Origin: Sphaerisporangium flaviroseum
GTDB lineage: Bacteria; Actinomycetota; Actinomycetes; Streptosporangiales; Streptosporangiaceae
Length of the DNA: 64,000 bases
Assembly (NCBI RefSeq): GCF_039537005.1
Contig: NZ_BAAAZR010000009.1
Location: 124,001-188,000 of the forward strand
Direction of reading: 5' to 3'
Shown here in pieces: positions 1 to 9,313 of the stretch (positions within the stretch are counted from its first letter, which is position 1; the number at the start of each line of letters is the position of its first letter). Both the position numbers and the translations under genes were made by a program. The notes under the pieces were generated by a model. That model ran no database searches. It saw only the letters and a program-made list of their open reading frames with translations, and was not told the origin of the DNA.

Positions 1-858
1 GCGGGCGTCGAGGACCGCGCCTCGCTGTACCGGTCGATGCTCGCGGACCGGCGGATGCTCATCGTCCTGGACGACGCCGCCGACGCGGCGCAGATCAGGC
101 CGCTGATGCCCGGCGCGGGCGCCTGCGGGACCCTTGTGTCCAGCCGTACGCGCCTGACCATGCTCGAGGGCGCGCACCTGGTGAACCTCGGGCCCTTCGA
201 CGACGAGCACGCGATCGCGCTGCTCCGCGCGGTCGCCGGACCCGACCGGGTCCAGCGTGAGCTCCAGCACGCGAGGAGGATCGTCCGCGCGTGCTCGGGG
301 ACGCCGCTGGCGCTGCGGATCGCCGCGGCGCGGCTGGCCGCCCGCCCGGCCCTGCCGCTCGCCGTGCTGGCCGACCGGCTCGCGGACACCTCACGCCGGC
401 TCGACGAGCTGGCGATCGGCGAGCTGAGCATGCGGGCCAGCATCGACTCCGGCTACCGCCGTCTGTCCCCGGAGGCCCGGCGCGCGTTCCGGCTGGTGGG
501 CAGGCTCGGCCCGGCGCCCCTGCGGGCGTCCACGGTGGAGCTGCTGGTGGGCGGACCGGGGGGCGAGCCGGGCCGGATCGTCGAGGACCTGGTCAGGGCA
601 CATCTGCTGACCCCCGTCGCCGGCGGTGAGGACGGCGAGCCGCGCTATCGCGTCGACGAGCTGCTGTACCTCTACGCACGAGAGCGGGCCGGAGCCGAGG
701 ATTCGCCGGACAGGCCGTTCGAGCCGGTGCGCCCGGCCGGGCCGCCGCGGTACCCGGCCCTGGCCAAGCGGACCTCGGGCGCCATGGTGCTGGACGTGGC
801 CGAGAGCGTGCGCCTTCGTGGCTCGCTTGCCAGGCTGGAGGCCGGCAGCGATGTCTGA
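1..858 (+). CDS. AfsR/SARP-family regulator, C-terminal part (5' end outside window)
   Basis: This is the 3' part of a gene open at the window's left edge; the reading frame runs unbroken from base 1. The visible 285 residues are the back half of an NB-ARC (signalling NTPase) domain. A Walker-B-like strand (MLIVLDDAADAAQIRPLMP) is followed by a GLPLAL-like GTPLALRIAAARLA motif and a winged-helix region ending YRVDELLYLYARERA. This order is typical of AfsR-type Streptomyces antibiotic regulators, in which DNA-binding and BTAD domains come first. No TPR array follows: only about 45 residues lie after the winged helix, so this is a short version compared with the regulator at 37639. The stop overlaps the start of the first NRPS gene by 8 bp, so the two are translationally coupled. 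It is probably a pathway-specific activator. The DNA-binding half is not visible. Confidence 0.8.
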   Translation, partial: AGVEDRASLYRSMLADRRMLIVLDDAADAAQIRPLMPGAGACGTLVSSRTRLTMLEGAHLVNLGPFDDEHAIALLRAVAGPDRVQRELQHARRIVRACSGTPLALRIAAARLAARPALPLAVLADRLADTSRRLDELAIGELSMRASIDSGYRRLSPEARRAFRLVGRLGPAPLRASTVELLVGGPGGEPGRIVEDLVRAHLLTPVAGGEDGEPRYRVDELLYLYARERAGAEDSPDRPFEPVRPAGPPRYPALAKRTSGAMVLDVAESVRLRGSLARLEAGSDV

Positions 859-3807
859 GCTGGAGACGGTTCCCGGGAAGCGGGCCGTACGCGGGCAGGC
901 CACCGGCAACCTGCTCGCCGCCCAGCGGCGCGCGTGGTCCGGCGAGGACCGGCCGCACGTCACCGGGGCCTACGAGTTCCACGGTGACCTCGACGTCGCC
1001 ACGCTGGAGCGGAGCGTCGCCACGGTGGTGGCCGAGCAGGAGGCGCTGCGGACGTACTTTCGCGCGTTCGACGGCAACCCGGTCCGGCTGGTAGCGCGTA
1101 AGACCACCGCCACCGTCGAGGTGGTCGACCTGCCGGCCCTGCCGGAGCCCGCGCGCCCGGCCGAGCTGGCGCGGCGGCTCGGCCTGGAGGCGGGCCGCGC
1201 TCTGCCCACGGAATCCGCGCCGCTGTTCCGCCTCGCCCTGTTCCGGCTCGGCGACGGGCGCGGCGTGCTCTCGCTCGTGCTGCACCGGCTCATCGCCGAC
1301 GAGCTCTCACCGATGGTCTTCCTCTCCGAGCTGGCGGGCGTCTACGACCGCCTTCGCCGGGGAGAGGCGGTCGTGCCACGGCCGGCGGCCCGGTTCGGCG
1401 ACCTCGTCGCCGCGGAACGGGCGTGGACGGCCGGTGACGCGCGCGAGCGGGAGCTCGGCCACTGGAAGGGCGAGCTCGCCGGTTCACCGCCCGGCCCGCC
1501 GCCCGTGGGGGAGGCGGGAGGGCCGGCCGACGGCACGTGGGCCTGTGGATCGGTGCTGCCCTCCGCCCTGGTCGACGGGCTCCAGCGGATCACCGGCACG
1601 GGGACCGCGCGGGGTGCGGTACTCGCGGGGCTTGCCGTGCTGCTGTCCCGGCTGACCGGGCGGAGCGACATCGGCCTGAGCCTCCTGGCGCCGCACCGGG
1701 ACGGGCCGGACACCGCGCGCCTCATCGGCCCGCTGGCCAACCCGGTCGTCATCCGGACCCGGCTCGAGGGCGATCCGGCCGTGCGGGAGGTGGTCCACCG
1801 CGTACAGCGGACCCGTGACCAGGCGCTGGCGCACGGACGGACACCGTTCGAACACGTGGCCGCCGGGCTCGGCGGCGACGAGGCGGCCGCGGTGGAGGGC
1901 TGGGCCCGGATCCTGGTCGTGTTCGAGGAGCGGCCCGCTGTGCCCCTGGGGGAAGGGGGCCCCGTGACACCCGTCGCCTGCGGGCCGGCGGGAGGCTCGC
2001 GGACGCTGACCCTGCGATGCGTCACCTCGCCGGACGCCTGGTGGGCCGGCCTTGAGTACGACGGCCGCTCGCTCGGCCCGGTGTCCGCGGATCTGCTGAT
2101 GGGACGGCTGCTCGCGATCCTGGAGGCCATGGCCGCCACGCCCGGCCAGCCGATCTCCGCGCTGCCCGCCCTGCCGGAGCCGGAGAGCCGGCTCATGCTG
2201 GAGCGCTGGGCCCGCGGCCCGGTGGCCGCGATCCCGGTGAGCCCGGTGCACGCGCTCGTCGAGGCGGCCGCCGCCAGCAGCCCGGCGGCGGTGGCCGTGG
2301 CCTTCGCGACGGGTGGGCTGACCTACCGCGAGCTGGACGAGCGTTCCAACAGGCTCGCCCGCGCGTTGCGAGCCAGAGGCGCCGGGACGGAGAGCCGGGT
2401 CGCGGTGTGCCTGCCGAGCGGCCCCGATCTTCCCGTCGCGCTGCTGGCGGTGCTGAAATCGGGCGCGGCCTACGTGCCGCTGGACCCGGCCTACCCGTCC
2501 GGCCGGCTCGCCTTCATGATCGCCGACAGTGGCGTGGACCTCGTCCTCACCTGCGGCCGCCTGGCCGGCCTGCTTCCCGCGCGGCCGGGCCGCACCCTGC
2601 TCCTGGACCGCGACCAGGAGTGGATCGAGGAGTTCTCCCCGGACGGACTCCAGGTCTCCGCGCACCCGGACAGCCTCGCGTACGTGCTCTACACCTCGGG
2701 CTCGACCGGCGTACCGAAGGGCGTGATGGTCTCCCATCGCGGGCTGGCCAACTACGTCACCTGGGCCGCCAGGGCGTACGACGTCGAGGGCGGCCGGGGA
2801 TCCACACTGCACTCCTCCATCGCCTTCGACCTCAGCGTCACCTCGATCTTCCCGGTGCTGACGGCCGGCCGCACGGTGACCGTCGTACGCGAGGAGCCCG
2901 GCGTGCGGGCGCTCGCGGAGGCGCTCGAGGGCGGCGGGCACAGCCTGGTCAAGCTGACCCCCGCCCATCTGGAGATGCTGTGCGCGTCGCTCTCGCCGGA
3001 GCAGGCGGCCGGGGCCACACGGCGGCTGATCGTCGGTGGCGAGGCGCTGCCGGGGCCCACGGTGCGGCAGTGGGCTGGGCTCGCGCCGGGCACGGTCGTG
3101 GTGAACGAGTACGGGCCGACCGAGACCGTGGTCGGATGCTGTGTCCACGAGATCGAGGCGCGGGACGCGCCGCCCGGGTCGGTGCCCATCGGCGGGCCCA
3201 TCCAGAACACACGGCTGTACGTCCTGGACGACCGGATGAGGCAGGTGCCGGCCGGTGTTCCCGGCGAGCTGTACATCGGGGGCGCCGGCGTCGCCCGGGG
3301 GTACCTCGGCCGCCCGGACCTCACCGCGGAGCGGTTCGTGCCCGACCCGTTCGGCCCGGAGCCAGGAGAGCGGCTGTACCGCACGGGCGATCTGGTGAGG
3401 TACCTGCCCGGCGGCGTCCTCGACTACCTCGGGCGCGCCGACCGCCAGGTCAAGGTGCGCGGGCACCGCATCGAGCCGGGGGAGATCGAGTCGACGCTCG
3501 CGCGGCACCGCAACGTGCGCGCCGCGGCCGTGCTGGCCAGGGAGGACCGCCCCGGCGACCGGCGGCTGGTCGCCTACGTCGTGGCCCGTGACGAGCCCGC
3601 GCCCTCGGCCGGGCAACTGGGCGAGCACCTCGGCCGGACGCTGCCCGCGTACATGCTGCCCGCCCACTACGTCACGCTGCCGAGCCTCCCGCTCACCGCT
3701 AACGGCAAGGTGGACCGGGCGCGGCTCCCCGCCCCCGGCGCCGCCCCCGCGGGCCCGGCCGACCCCGCCCCCGCGGGCCCGGCCGACCCCGCCCCCGCGG
3801 GCCCGGC
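851..3807 (+). CDS. NRPS condensation-adenylation protein, predicted Asn-activating (3' end in assembly gap)
   Basis: The start is ATG 851, overlapping the preceding stop. Residues about 1-440 are a condensation domain. Its core motif reads HRLIADE (around residue 143) instead of HHxxxDG, so the catalytic second His is Arg and peptide-bond formation by this domain is doubtful. Residues about 450-965 are an intact adenylation domain with YTSGSTGVPKG, NEYGPTE, YRTGDL and the A10 lysine motif NGKVDR. Reading the specificity residues by eye gives D-L-T-K-I-G-E-V-G-K, one change from the classical Asn code DLTKLGEVGK, so Asn is predicted. The protein then enters an Ala/Pro/Gly repeat linker and runs into the N run. 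No carrier domain is visible before the gap. The reductase after the gap is in another frame (+3 versus +2), which would be explained if the real gap length is a multiple of three. The two pieces may be one C-A-(PCP)-R protein. Confidence 0.85.
3742..3807 (+). repeat. 24-bp tandem repeat, left flank of gap
   Basis: A 24-bp unit rich in CCCCGCCCCCGCGGGCCCGG runs from about 3742 into the N run, with two full copies and part of a third. In frame it encodes repeats of an Ala-Pro-Ala-Gly-Pro-Ala-Asp-Pro type, an interdomain linker. The repeat probably collapsed or broke the assembly here. Confidence 0.85.
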
Positions 3808-3886
3808 NNNNNNNNNNNNNNNNNNNNNNNNNNNNNNNNNNNNNNNNNNNNNNNNNNNNNNNNNNNNNNNNNNNNNNNNNNNNNNN
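3808..3886. other. Assembly gap (79 N)
   Basis: Seventy-nine N bases lie between two different tandem repeats. The reading frames on the two sides differ by one base, so the stated length cannot be exactly right if this is one gene. Missing sequence could include a peptidyl carrier domain of about 80 residues. Confidence 0.99.
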
Positions 3887-3958
3887 CGGCGGCTCCGACC
3901 CCGCCGGTACAGGTGGAACGGGCGGCGGCTCCGACCCCGCCGGTACAGGTGGAACGGG
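3887..3958 (+). repeat. 36-bp tandem repeat, right flank of gap
   Basis: Two perfect copies of a 36-bp unit (3887-3922 and 3923-3958) begin CGGCGGCTCCGACCCCGCCG and are followed by a 7-base remnant. In the reductase frame they encode Gly-Gly-Ser-Asp-Pro-Ala-Gly-Thr-Gly-Gly-Thr-Gly, a flexible linker. The unit differs from the one on the left side of the gap. Confidence 0.9.
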
Positions 3959-5171
3959 CGGCGGTATGAGCCGTCTGGTCGCCGACATCCGCGTGGAGGA
4001 GGAGCTGACGCCGCGAGGGCTCCCCGTCGCGGACATCCTCGCCCCCAAGCGGATCCTGCTCACCGGCGTCACCGGATTCCTCGGCGCGTTCATCCTCGAA
4101 GAGCTCCTGCGAACCGGCGAGGCCACCCTGCACTGCCTGGTGAGGGCGGCGACCGCCGAGGAGGCGCGGGCGCGGGTGGAACGCACGCTGCGCGGCTACC
4201 AGGCGTGGGACGAGTCCTACCGGTCTCGCATCGTCGTCGAATGGGGAACCCTGGAGGAACCGCTGCTGGGGCTCACCCCCGAGCGGTTCGACGAACTGGC
4301 CGCGACCATCGACGTCATCTACCACTGCGGGGCGAAGGTCAACTTCGTCTACCCCTACTCGGCGCTGAGGGCGGCGAACGTCCTCGGCACCAAGGAGGTG
4401 CTCAGGCTCGCCTGCCGGGGGAGGGCGAAGGCGGTGCACCATATGTCGACCATCGACATCTTCGCCCACGGCGGGGACCGGTTGATCGCCGAGGAGGAGA
4501 TGGGCGACCCCACCGGCATCGGCGACGGATACAGCCAGAGCAAGTGGGTCGCCGAGGAGATGGTGACGACCCTTCGCGACCGGGGCCTGCCCGTCGTGCT
4601 CTACCGGCCGTGGATCATCCTCGGGCACAGCCGTACGGGCGTCACGCACACGACCGACTACTCGTGCGTGCTGGTCAAGGGATGCATCCAGCTCGGTGCC
4701 GGGCCGGCGAACGACATGGCGCTGAACTTCATGCCGGTGGACTTCGTCAGCCGGGCCGTCGTGCACCTGTCGCGCCAGGAGGCGTCCTTCGGCCGCACCT
4801 TCCACTTCGCCAATCCGCGGAGCGTGGACCTGCGCGACATCTGGCAGTGGGTCGTGGACTACGGCTACCCGTTCGACGTGATCCCTTACGAGGACTGGTG
4901 CGAGAGGCTGCGCGCCGTGGATCCCGGCAACGCGCTGTTCCCCATCATCCCCCTGCTCAGCGGCGCCTTTCCCGACGAGCCCGCCCCGCGGATCAGCACG
5001 GCCGGCACCGACGCCGCCCTCGCCGGCACGGGCATCGAATGCCCGCCGATGGACCGCGAGCTGGGCCGCAAGATCCTGGCGAACCTGGTCGCCATCGGCT
5101 TCCTCGCGCCACCGGCCGAGGTCAGCGCTGCGGCGAAGCAGCCGTATGCGCCAAATGTGCAGCCCGTCTGA
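3888..5171 (+). CDS. NRPS thioester reductase domain (5' end in assembly gap)
   Basis: This is an extended short-chain dehydrogenase of the Lys2/NRPS terminal-reductase type. It carries the NAD(P)H-binding GVTGFLG motif, ILLTGVTGFLGAF, and the catalytic YSQSK (Tyr-x-x-x-Lys). It would reduce a carrier-bound thioester to an aldehyde or alcohol and so release the product. The frame is open from the gap through a Gly/Ser linker. It could be a reductase fused to the upstream C-A protein, or a free protein starting at ATG 3966 (MSRLVADIRVEEEL), although no clear ribosome-binding site precedes that ATG. Its closest visible relative is the reductase of the next gene (YHCGAKVNFVYPYSA versus YHCGALVNFVYPYSA), so the two arose by duplication. 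A 90-bp spacer separates it from the next gene. Confidence 0.85.
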   Translation, partial: GGSDPAGTGGTGGGSDPAGTGGTGGGMSRLVADIRVEEELTPRGLPVADILAPKRILLTGVTGFLGAFILEELLRTGEATLHCLVRAATAEEARARVERTLRGYQAWDESYRSRIVVEWGTLEEPLLGLTPERFDELAATIDVIYHCGAKVNFVYPYSALRAANVLGTKEVLRLACRGRAKAVHHMSTIDIFAHGGDRLIAEEEMGDPTGIGDGYSQSKWVAEEMVTTLRDRGLPVVLYRPWIILGHSRTGVTHTTDYSCVLVKGCIQLGAGPANDMALNFMPVDFVSRAVVHLSRQEASFGRTFHFANPRSVDLRDIWQWVVDYGYPFDVIPYEDWCERLRAVDPGNALFPIIPLLSGAFPDEPAPRISTAGTDAALAGTGIECPPMDRELGRKILANLVAIGFLAPPAEVSAAAKQPYAPNVQPV

Positions 5172-5261
5172 ATCATCTGTTCTAGACGCTACGCCCGCAC
5201 CGTTTCCGGTCCAGGGCGCGTCCACGTCCGGCGTATCTATGGCAACTGGAGTGACCCAGCG

Positions 5262-8200
5262 ATGAGCGAGACAGGAACTCGAGGCTCCGCAACCGTCGGC
5301 CTGCTCCACCGGCTCATCGAGGAGCAGGTGCGCAGGACCCCCGAGTCGTGCGCGGTGACGCACCTGGACACCGACCTCACCTACGCCGAACTCGACGCCT
5401 GGGCCAACAGGCTCGCCCACCGCCTGCGGCGCCTCGGCGTCGGCCCCGAGACCGCCGTCGCGGTCATCGCGGAGCGCCGCGCGGAGACGGTGGTGGCCAT
5501 GTACGCCGTGCTGAAGGCGGGCGGCGTCTACGTGCCGATCGACCCGGCCAACCCGCCGCGCCGGTTCCACTACCTGATGGCCGACTCCGGGGCCTCCGTG
5601 CTCATCACCCCGGAGGCGCTGAGCGGCGCCGCGCCCGAGGGCGAGTGGACCACCGTGCTCTCGGATCTGGAGCATCTCCAGGAGGAGCCGGCAGACCCGC
5701 CCTCGTCGCCCGTCCTCCCCGGCAACGCGGCCTACGTGATCTACACCTCCGGCTCCACCGGCGAGCCCAAGGGCGTGACGGTGGCGCACCGGCAGATCGT
5801 CCGCACGACCCTCGCGCAGCGGGACTTCGACCGGCCGGGACCGGCCTGCTTCCTGCTGCTCGTGTCGTTCTCCTTCGACGCCAGCGCGGTGGGCCTGTAC
5901 TGGACCCTTGCCACCGGCGGCCAGGTCGTGGTGCCCTCCGCGGAGGAGCACCGGGATCCCCGGGCGCTGCGCGACCTCATCGCCAGGCATCGCGTGACCC
6001 ACCTTGACTGCACGCCCTCCCTGTACTCGCTGATCCACGCCGACGACGCGGGGCCGCTGACCAGCCTCCACTGCGTGATGGTCGGTGGCGAGGCGTGCCC
6101 CCAGGCGCTCATCGAGCGGCACCACGCGTTGCTTCCCGGATGCCGGCTCATCAACAACTACGGGCCCACCGAGGCGACCGTGTGGACGACGACCGCCACC
6201 CTGACCCCCGGCGGCCCGGACGCCGTGGTGCCCATCGGCTTCCCGATCCCCGGCGCGGGGACCTACCTCCTGGACGGCGACCTCAACCCCGTCCCCGACG
6301 GCGAGGTCGGTGAGCTGTTCGTCGGCGGGACGGGCGTCGCCCGCGGTTACCACCGCAGGCCCGGCCTCACCGGTGAGTGGTTCCTGCCCGACCCGTGGGC
6401 CGCCGAGCCGGGCGGGCGCATGTACCGGACGGGTGACCGGGCGCGGCGGCTGCCCGACGGGCAACTGGAGTTCCGGGGCCGGGTGGACCACCAGGTCAAG
6501 GTGCGGGGTTACCGGGTGGAGCTGGCCGAGGTCGAGCACGCGCTCGCCGCCCACCCCGCCGTCGCGGAGGCGGTCGCCGACGTGCGCCCCCTCGGCGCCA
6601 GCCCGATCCTGGTGGCGTGGGCCTCCTGCGCCGACGGGCGGCGGGCCGACCCCGAAGAGCTGAAGGAGCACATGGCGGGCCTGCTGCCCGCGCACATGGT
6701 GCCGAGCAGGATCGTGCTCCTCGACCGGCTGCCGCGCAACGTCGCGGGCAAGGTCGACCGGGCCGAGCTCGCCGACCCGCGGCTGAACGGGGCGGCGACG
6801 GCCGGACGCGAGCTGACCGCGCTGGAGACCGACGTCGCGCAGCTGGTCACCGAGATCCTCGACGTCGAGGGCTTCGGGGCGACCGACAGCTTCTTCGACC
6901 TCGGGGCGACCTCGCTGCACCTGGCCCGGCTGGCGCTCGGCCTGTGGAGCCGCTTCGGCGTCAGCGTGCCGATGCACCAGTTGTTCGAGGTGCCCAATGT
7001 CGCCGGGGCAACGCGGATGCTGGAGGCCGCCAGGCGCAGCCAGGCCGAGGGGGCCGAGACCGGCGACCTCGAGGAAGTGCTGGCGCAGACGGTCCTCGAC
7101 GAGTCGATCCGCCCCGCCGAGGGCATGGCCGAGGCCGATTGGAGCGAGCCGGAGCACATCCTGCTCACCGGCGCCACGGGGTACCTCGGCGCCTTCCTGC
7201 TCAAGGAGCTCCTCGATCGCACCGACGCGACGGTCTGGTGCCTGGTGCGCGCCGGATCGGCAGCCGAAGGCAAGGACCGGGTGCGTGAGGTCATGCGGAC
7301 CTACCTCATCTGGGAGGACGCGTACGACACCCGGATCGAGGCGCTCCCCGGCGACCTCGCCGAGCCGCTGCTCGGCCTCGACGGCACCGGGTTCGCCCGG
7401 CTCGGCGGGATGATCGACGCCATCTACCACTGCGGCGCGCTGGTCAACTTCGTGTACCCCTACAGCGCGATCAAAGCGGCCAACGTGGACTCCGTCGCCG
7501 AGATCCTGCGCCTCGCCGTGACCGAGCGGCTCAAGGCGGTGCACTACATCTCCAGCATCGACGCCTTCCTGCACACCGGGCTCCAGCGGCCGTACATGGA
7601 GGACGAGGAGCTGGTGCCCGTGGAGGCGCCCGAGGCCTACGCCCGCAGCAAGTGGGCGGGCGACCACCTGACGCGCATCGGGCGCGAGCGGGGGATCCCC
7701 ACCGCGATCTACCGCCCGGGGATGATGATCAGCCACACCGAGACGGGGGCCACCCAGACCAGTGACTACCTGTTGCTGCAGATCAAGGGCCTGCTGGAGT
7801 TCGGCGTGGTCCCGGACATCGACTACCTCTTCGACGCCATCCCCATCGACTACGCCGCGAGCGCGATCGCGCACATCTCGCTGCAGGAGAAGGCGATCGG
7901 CCGCAACTTCCACCTGTGGAACCAGCACCCGGTGCCGCTCACCGAGGTGTACGGCTGGGTCCGCTCGTTCGGGTACGTGTTCGAGACCGTCCCGCTGGAG
8001 ACCGCCATCCAGCACCTGGTCACGCTCGGCCCGGACAACCCGCTCTTCCCGCTGCTGCCGCTGCTGTTCGAGCCGCGCGTGCGCTCGGTGCTGCCCGCCT
8101 TCACCGCGGAGGTCCTCGCCCAGACGAACCTGTTCGAGGAGTGCCGCAACACCCTCACGATGATCGCGGGCACCGGGATCGAGGCCCCGCTGATGACAAC

Positions 8201-8303
8201 GGAGCTCGCGCACAAGTGCTTCTCCTACATGGTCGACGTCGGCTTCCTTCCCGACCCGGCCGAGCAGCGGGCCCGCCTCGCCGGCGCGCGGAGCATGCGA
8301 TGA
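5262..8303 (+). CDS. NRPS A-PCP-thioester reductase
   Basis: This 1013-residue protein has three domains and no condensation domain. An adenylation domain spans about 20-510 (YTSGSTGEPKG, NNYGPTE, A10 NVAGKVDR). A carrier domain centres on LGATSL (Ser about residue 548). A reductase follows from about 630 (LTGATGYLGAF; catalytic YARSK near 793). The layout matches aminoadipate-reductase and carboxylate-reductase-like proteins: it activates an acid, tethers it and reduces it to an aldehyde. The specificity residues read roughly D-A-V-D-M-G-N-V-W-K, which I do not recognise. The acidic residue at the fourth position would suit a basic side chain such as Lys or Orn, but this is weak. The start is ATG 5262 with a GGAG site in CAACTGGAGTGACCC. 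It may form an amino aldehyde building block or act as a trans release module. Its stop overlaps the next start (ATGA). Confidence 0.9.
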   Translation: MSETGTRGSATVGLLHRLIEEQVRRTPESCAVTHLDTDLTYAELDAWANRLAHRLRRLGVGPETAVAVIAERRAETVVAMYAVLKAGGVYVPIDPANPPRRFHYLMADSGASVLITPEALSGAAPEGEWTTVLSDLEHLQEEPADPPSSPVLPGNAAYVIYTSGSTGEPKGVTVAHRQIVRTTLAQRDFDRPGPACFLLLVSFSFDASAVGLYWTLATGGQVVVPSAEEHRDPRALRDLIARHRVTHLDCTPSLYSLIHADDAGPLTSLHCVMVGGEACPQALIERHHALLPGCRLINNYGPTEATVWTTTATLTPGGPDAVVPIGFPIPGAGTYLLDGDLNPVPDGEVGELFVGGTGVARGYHRRPGLTGEWFLPDPWAAEPGGRMYRTGDRARRLPDGQLEFRGRVDHQVKVRGYRVELAEVEHALAAHPAVAEAVADVRPLGASPILVAWASCADGRRADPEELKEHMAGLLPAHMVPSRIVLLDRLPRNVAGKVDRAELADPRLNGAATAGRELTALETDVAQLVTEILDVEGFGATDSFFDLGATSLHLARLALGLWSRFGVSVPMHQLFEVPNVAGATRMLEAARRSQAEGAETGDLEEVLAQTVLDESIRPAEGMAEADWSEPEHILLTGATGYLGAFLLKELLDRTDATVWCLVRAGSAAEGKDRVREVMRTYLIWEDAYDTRIEALPGDLAEPLLGLDGTGFARLGGMIDAIYHCGALVNFVYPYSAIKAANVDSVAEILRLAVTERLKAVHYISSIDAFLHTGLQRPYMEDEELVPVEAPEAYARSKWAGDHLTRIGRERGIPTAIYRPGMMISHTETGATQTSDYLLLQIKGLLEFGVVPDIDYLFDAIPIDYAASAIAHISLQEKAIGRNFHLWNQHPVPLTEVYGWVRSFGYVFETVPLETAIQHLVTLGPDNPLFPLLPLLFEPRVRSVLPAFTAEVLAQTNLFEECRNTLTMIAGTGIEAPLMTTELAHKCFSYMVDVGFLPDPAEQRARLAGARSMR

Positions 8304-9313
8304 GCCTGGTCCTGCTCCAGCCCAGCCGGCTGCCGTACACCGAGCAGGAGCTACGGGTGACGCAGGACGCGCCGGCGCCGTTGCTGCTCGCCAGGCGACT
8401 GGCCGCCGGCCTGTCCTCGACCGACCTGCTGGAGCGGCTGCGGGTCCTGCCTGCGGCGCCCCACGGGGACGAACCCGCCCCGTACACCGGCCCCGCGGGC
8501 AGGCCGGAGATCGCCTATACCTACGACGAGCGGCTTCGCGAGTTCGACGCCTTCTTCGACGTGGTGAGGGTGGACCGGCCGGCCGACGGGGTGTTCTCCC
8601 GGGGGCTGCTGGTCGCCTACCGCTCGCTGCTCGAGGAGGGGATGGCCGCCGGAACCCGGATGAGCTGGGCCGACTGGTCGTCGTTGTGCGCGACGCTGCA
8701 GGAGATGATCTGCCTGGCCGTTGGCGAGGACCGGACCGCCGGCCGGGTCGCGGTGTCGGAGCCCCCGCTGCTGCGCTGGCACATGGACCCGCACCGCCGG
8801 TGGCGGGTCGGCCACCAGGTCTTCTTCGTGCTGACCCAGTGCGTGATCGTCGCGCTCCAGTCCTTCCGGTCCGCGCTCGCCGAGGAGGACCTCGCCGCGG
8901 CCCGCCGGAACCTGCGGCTGGTCACGCGGCTGTTCAACGGCTCCGCCGCGGCGTTCGTGTTCACCTCCGAGTTCAGCGCCGGCCAGTATGAGAACGGAGT
9001 TCGGCCGTCCATGGAACCACCCTTCGTCAGCCCCGGATTCAGCGGGCTGCTCTCTCCCGATCACCTCTACATGGTGAAGCTCTTCGCCCGGCTGCGGCCG
9101 GTGCTGCGCGCGCTGCCGGCGGAGCTGGCCCCCGACCACCGGGCGTTCGTCCGGGCGCTGGGCACGGTCTACGAGTCGCACAAGTACGTGTGCCGCAGGT
9201 TCGGCGGCGACACCGGAAGCAGCCTGCGCACCAGCGACGCGAGCGCGCTGCCCGCGGTCGACGTCATCCACGCGCTCAAGCTGGCGAGAACCAAGATCGT
9301 GGGGCGGTCATGA
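8300..9313 (+). CDS. Tryptophan 2,3-dioxygenase superfamily-like haem protein
   Basis: This 337-residue, probably all-helical protein has no obvious close family. By eye it lines up with tryptophan 2,3-dioxygenase. The helix HQVFFVLTQ and the stretch LAEEDLAAARRNLRLV match the TDO HQ..ELW/L..DL..AL.RL helices. TSEFSAGQYENGVRPSM and PGFSGL match the TMTP..FL.FR/GFQS segment. ESHKYVCRRFGGDTGSSL matches the haem-ligand helix HxxxVxRxxG and the TGGSSG loop, making His294 the likely haem ligand. The residues that hold Trp in TDO (a His in the first helix and an Arg after GFQS) are replaced, so the substrate is probably not free Trp. The ATGA overlaps on both sides place it firmly within the NRPS operon, suggesting a tailoring oxidation of a building block or of the peptide. 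The fold assignment is my inference. Confidence 0.5.
   Translation: MSLVLLQPSRLPYTEQELRVTQDAPAPLLLARRLAAGLSSTDLLERLRVLPAAPHGDEPAPYTGPAGRPEIAYTYDERLREFDAFFDVVRVDRPADGVFSRGLLVAYRSLLEEGMAAGTRMSWADWSSLCATLQEMICLAVGEDRTAGRVAVSEPPLLRWHMDPHRRWRVGHQVFFVLTQCVIVALQSFRSALAEEDLAAARRNLRLVTRLFNGSAAAFVFTSEFSAGQYENGVRPSMEPPFVSPGFSGLLSPDHLYMVKLFARLRPVLRALPAELAPDHRAFVRALGTVYESHKYVCRRFGGDTGSSLRTSDASALPAVDVIHALKLARTKIVGRS

Noticed and set aside
3742..3958. Tandem repeats around the gap as a CRISPR array or mobile-element end
   Set aside because: The units are contiguous without spacers, in frame, and encode Pro/Ala and Gly/Ser linkers between enzymatic domains.
3699..8213. A 1504-codon open frame on the minus strand opposite the reductase genes
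   Set aside because: It crosses the N run, has no recognisable domain, and lies opposite well-supported NRPS domains. It is an antisense shadow of high-GC coding DNA, like the long minus-strand frames at 1484-4186 and 11815-14778.
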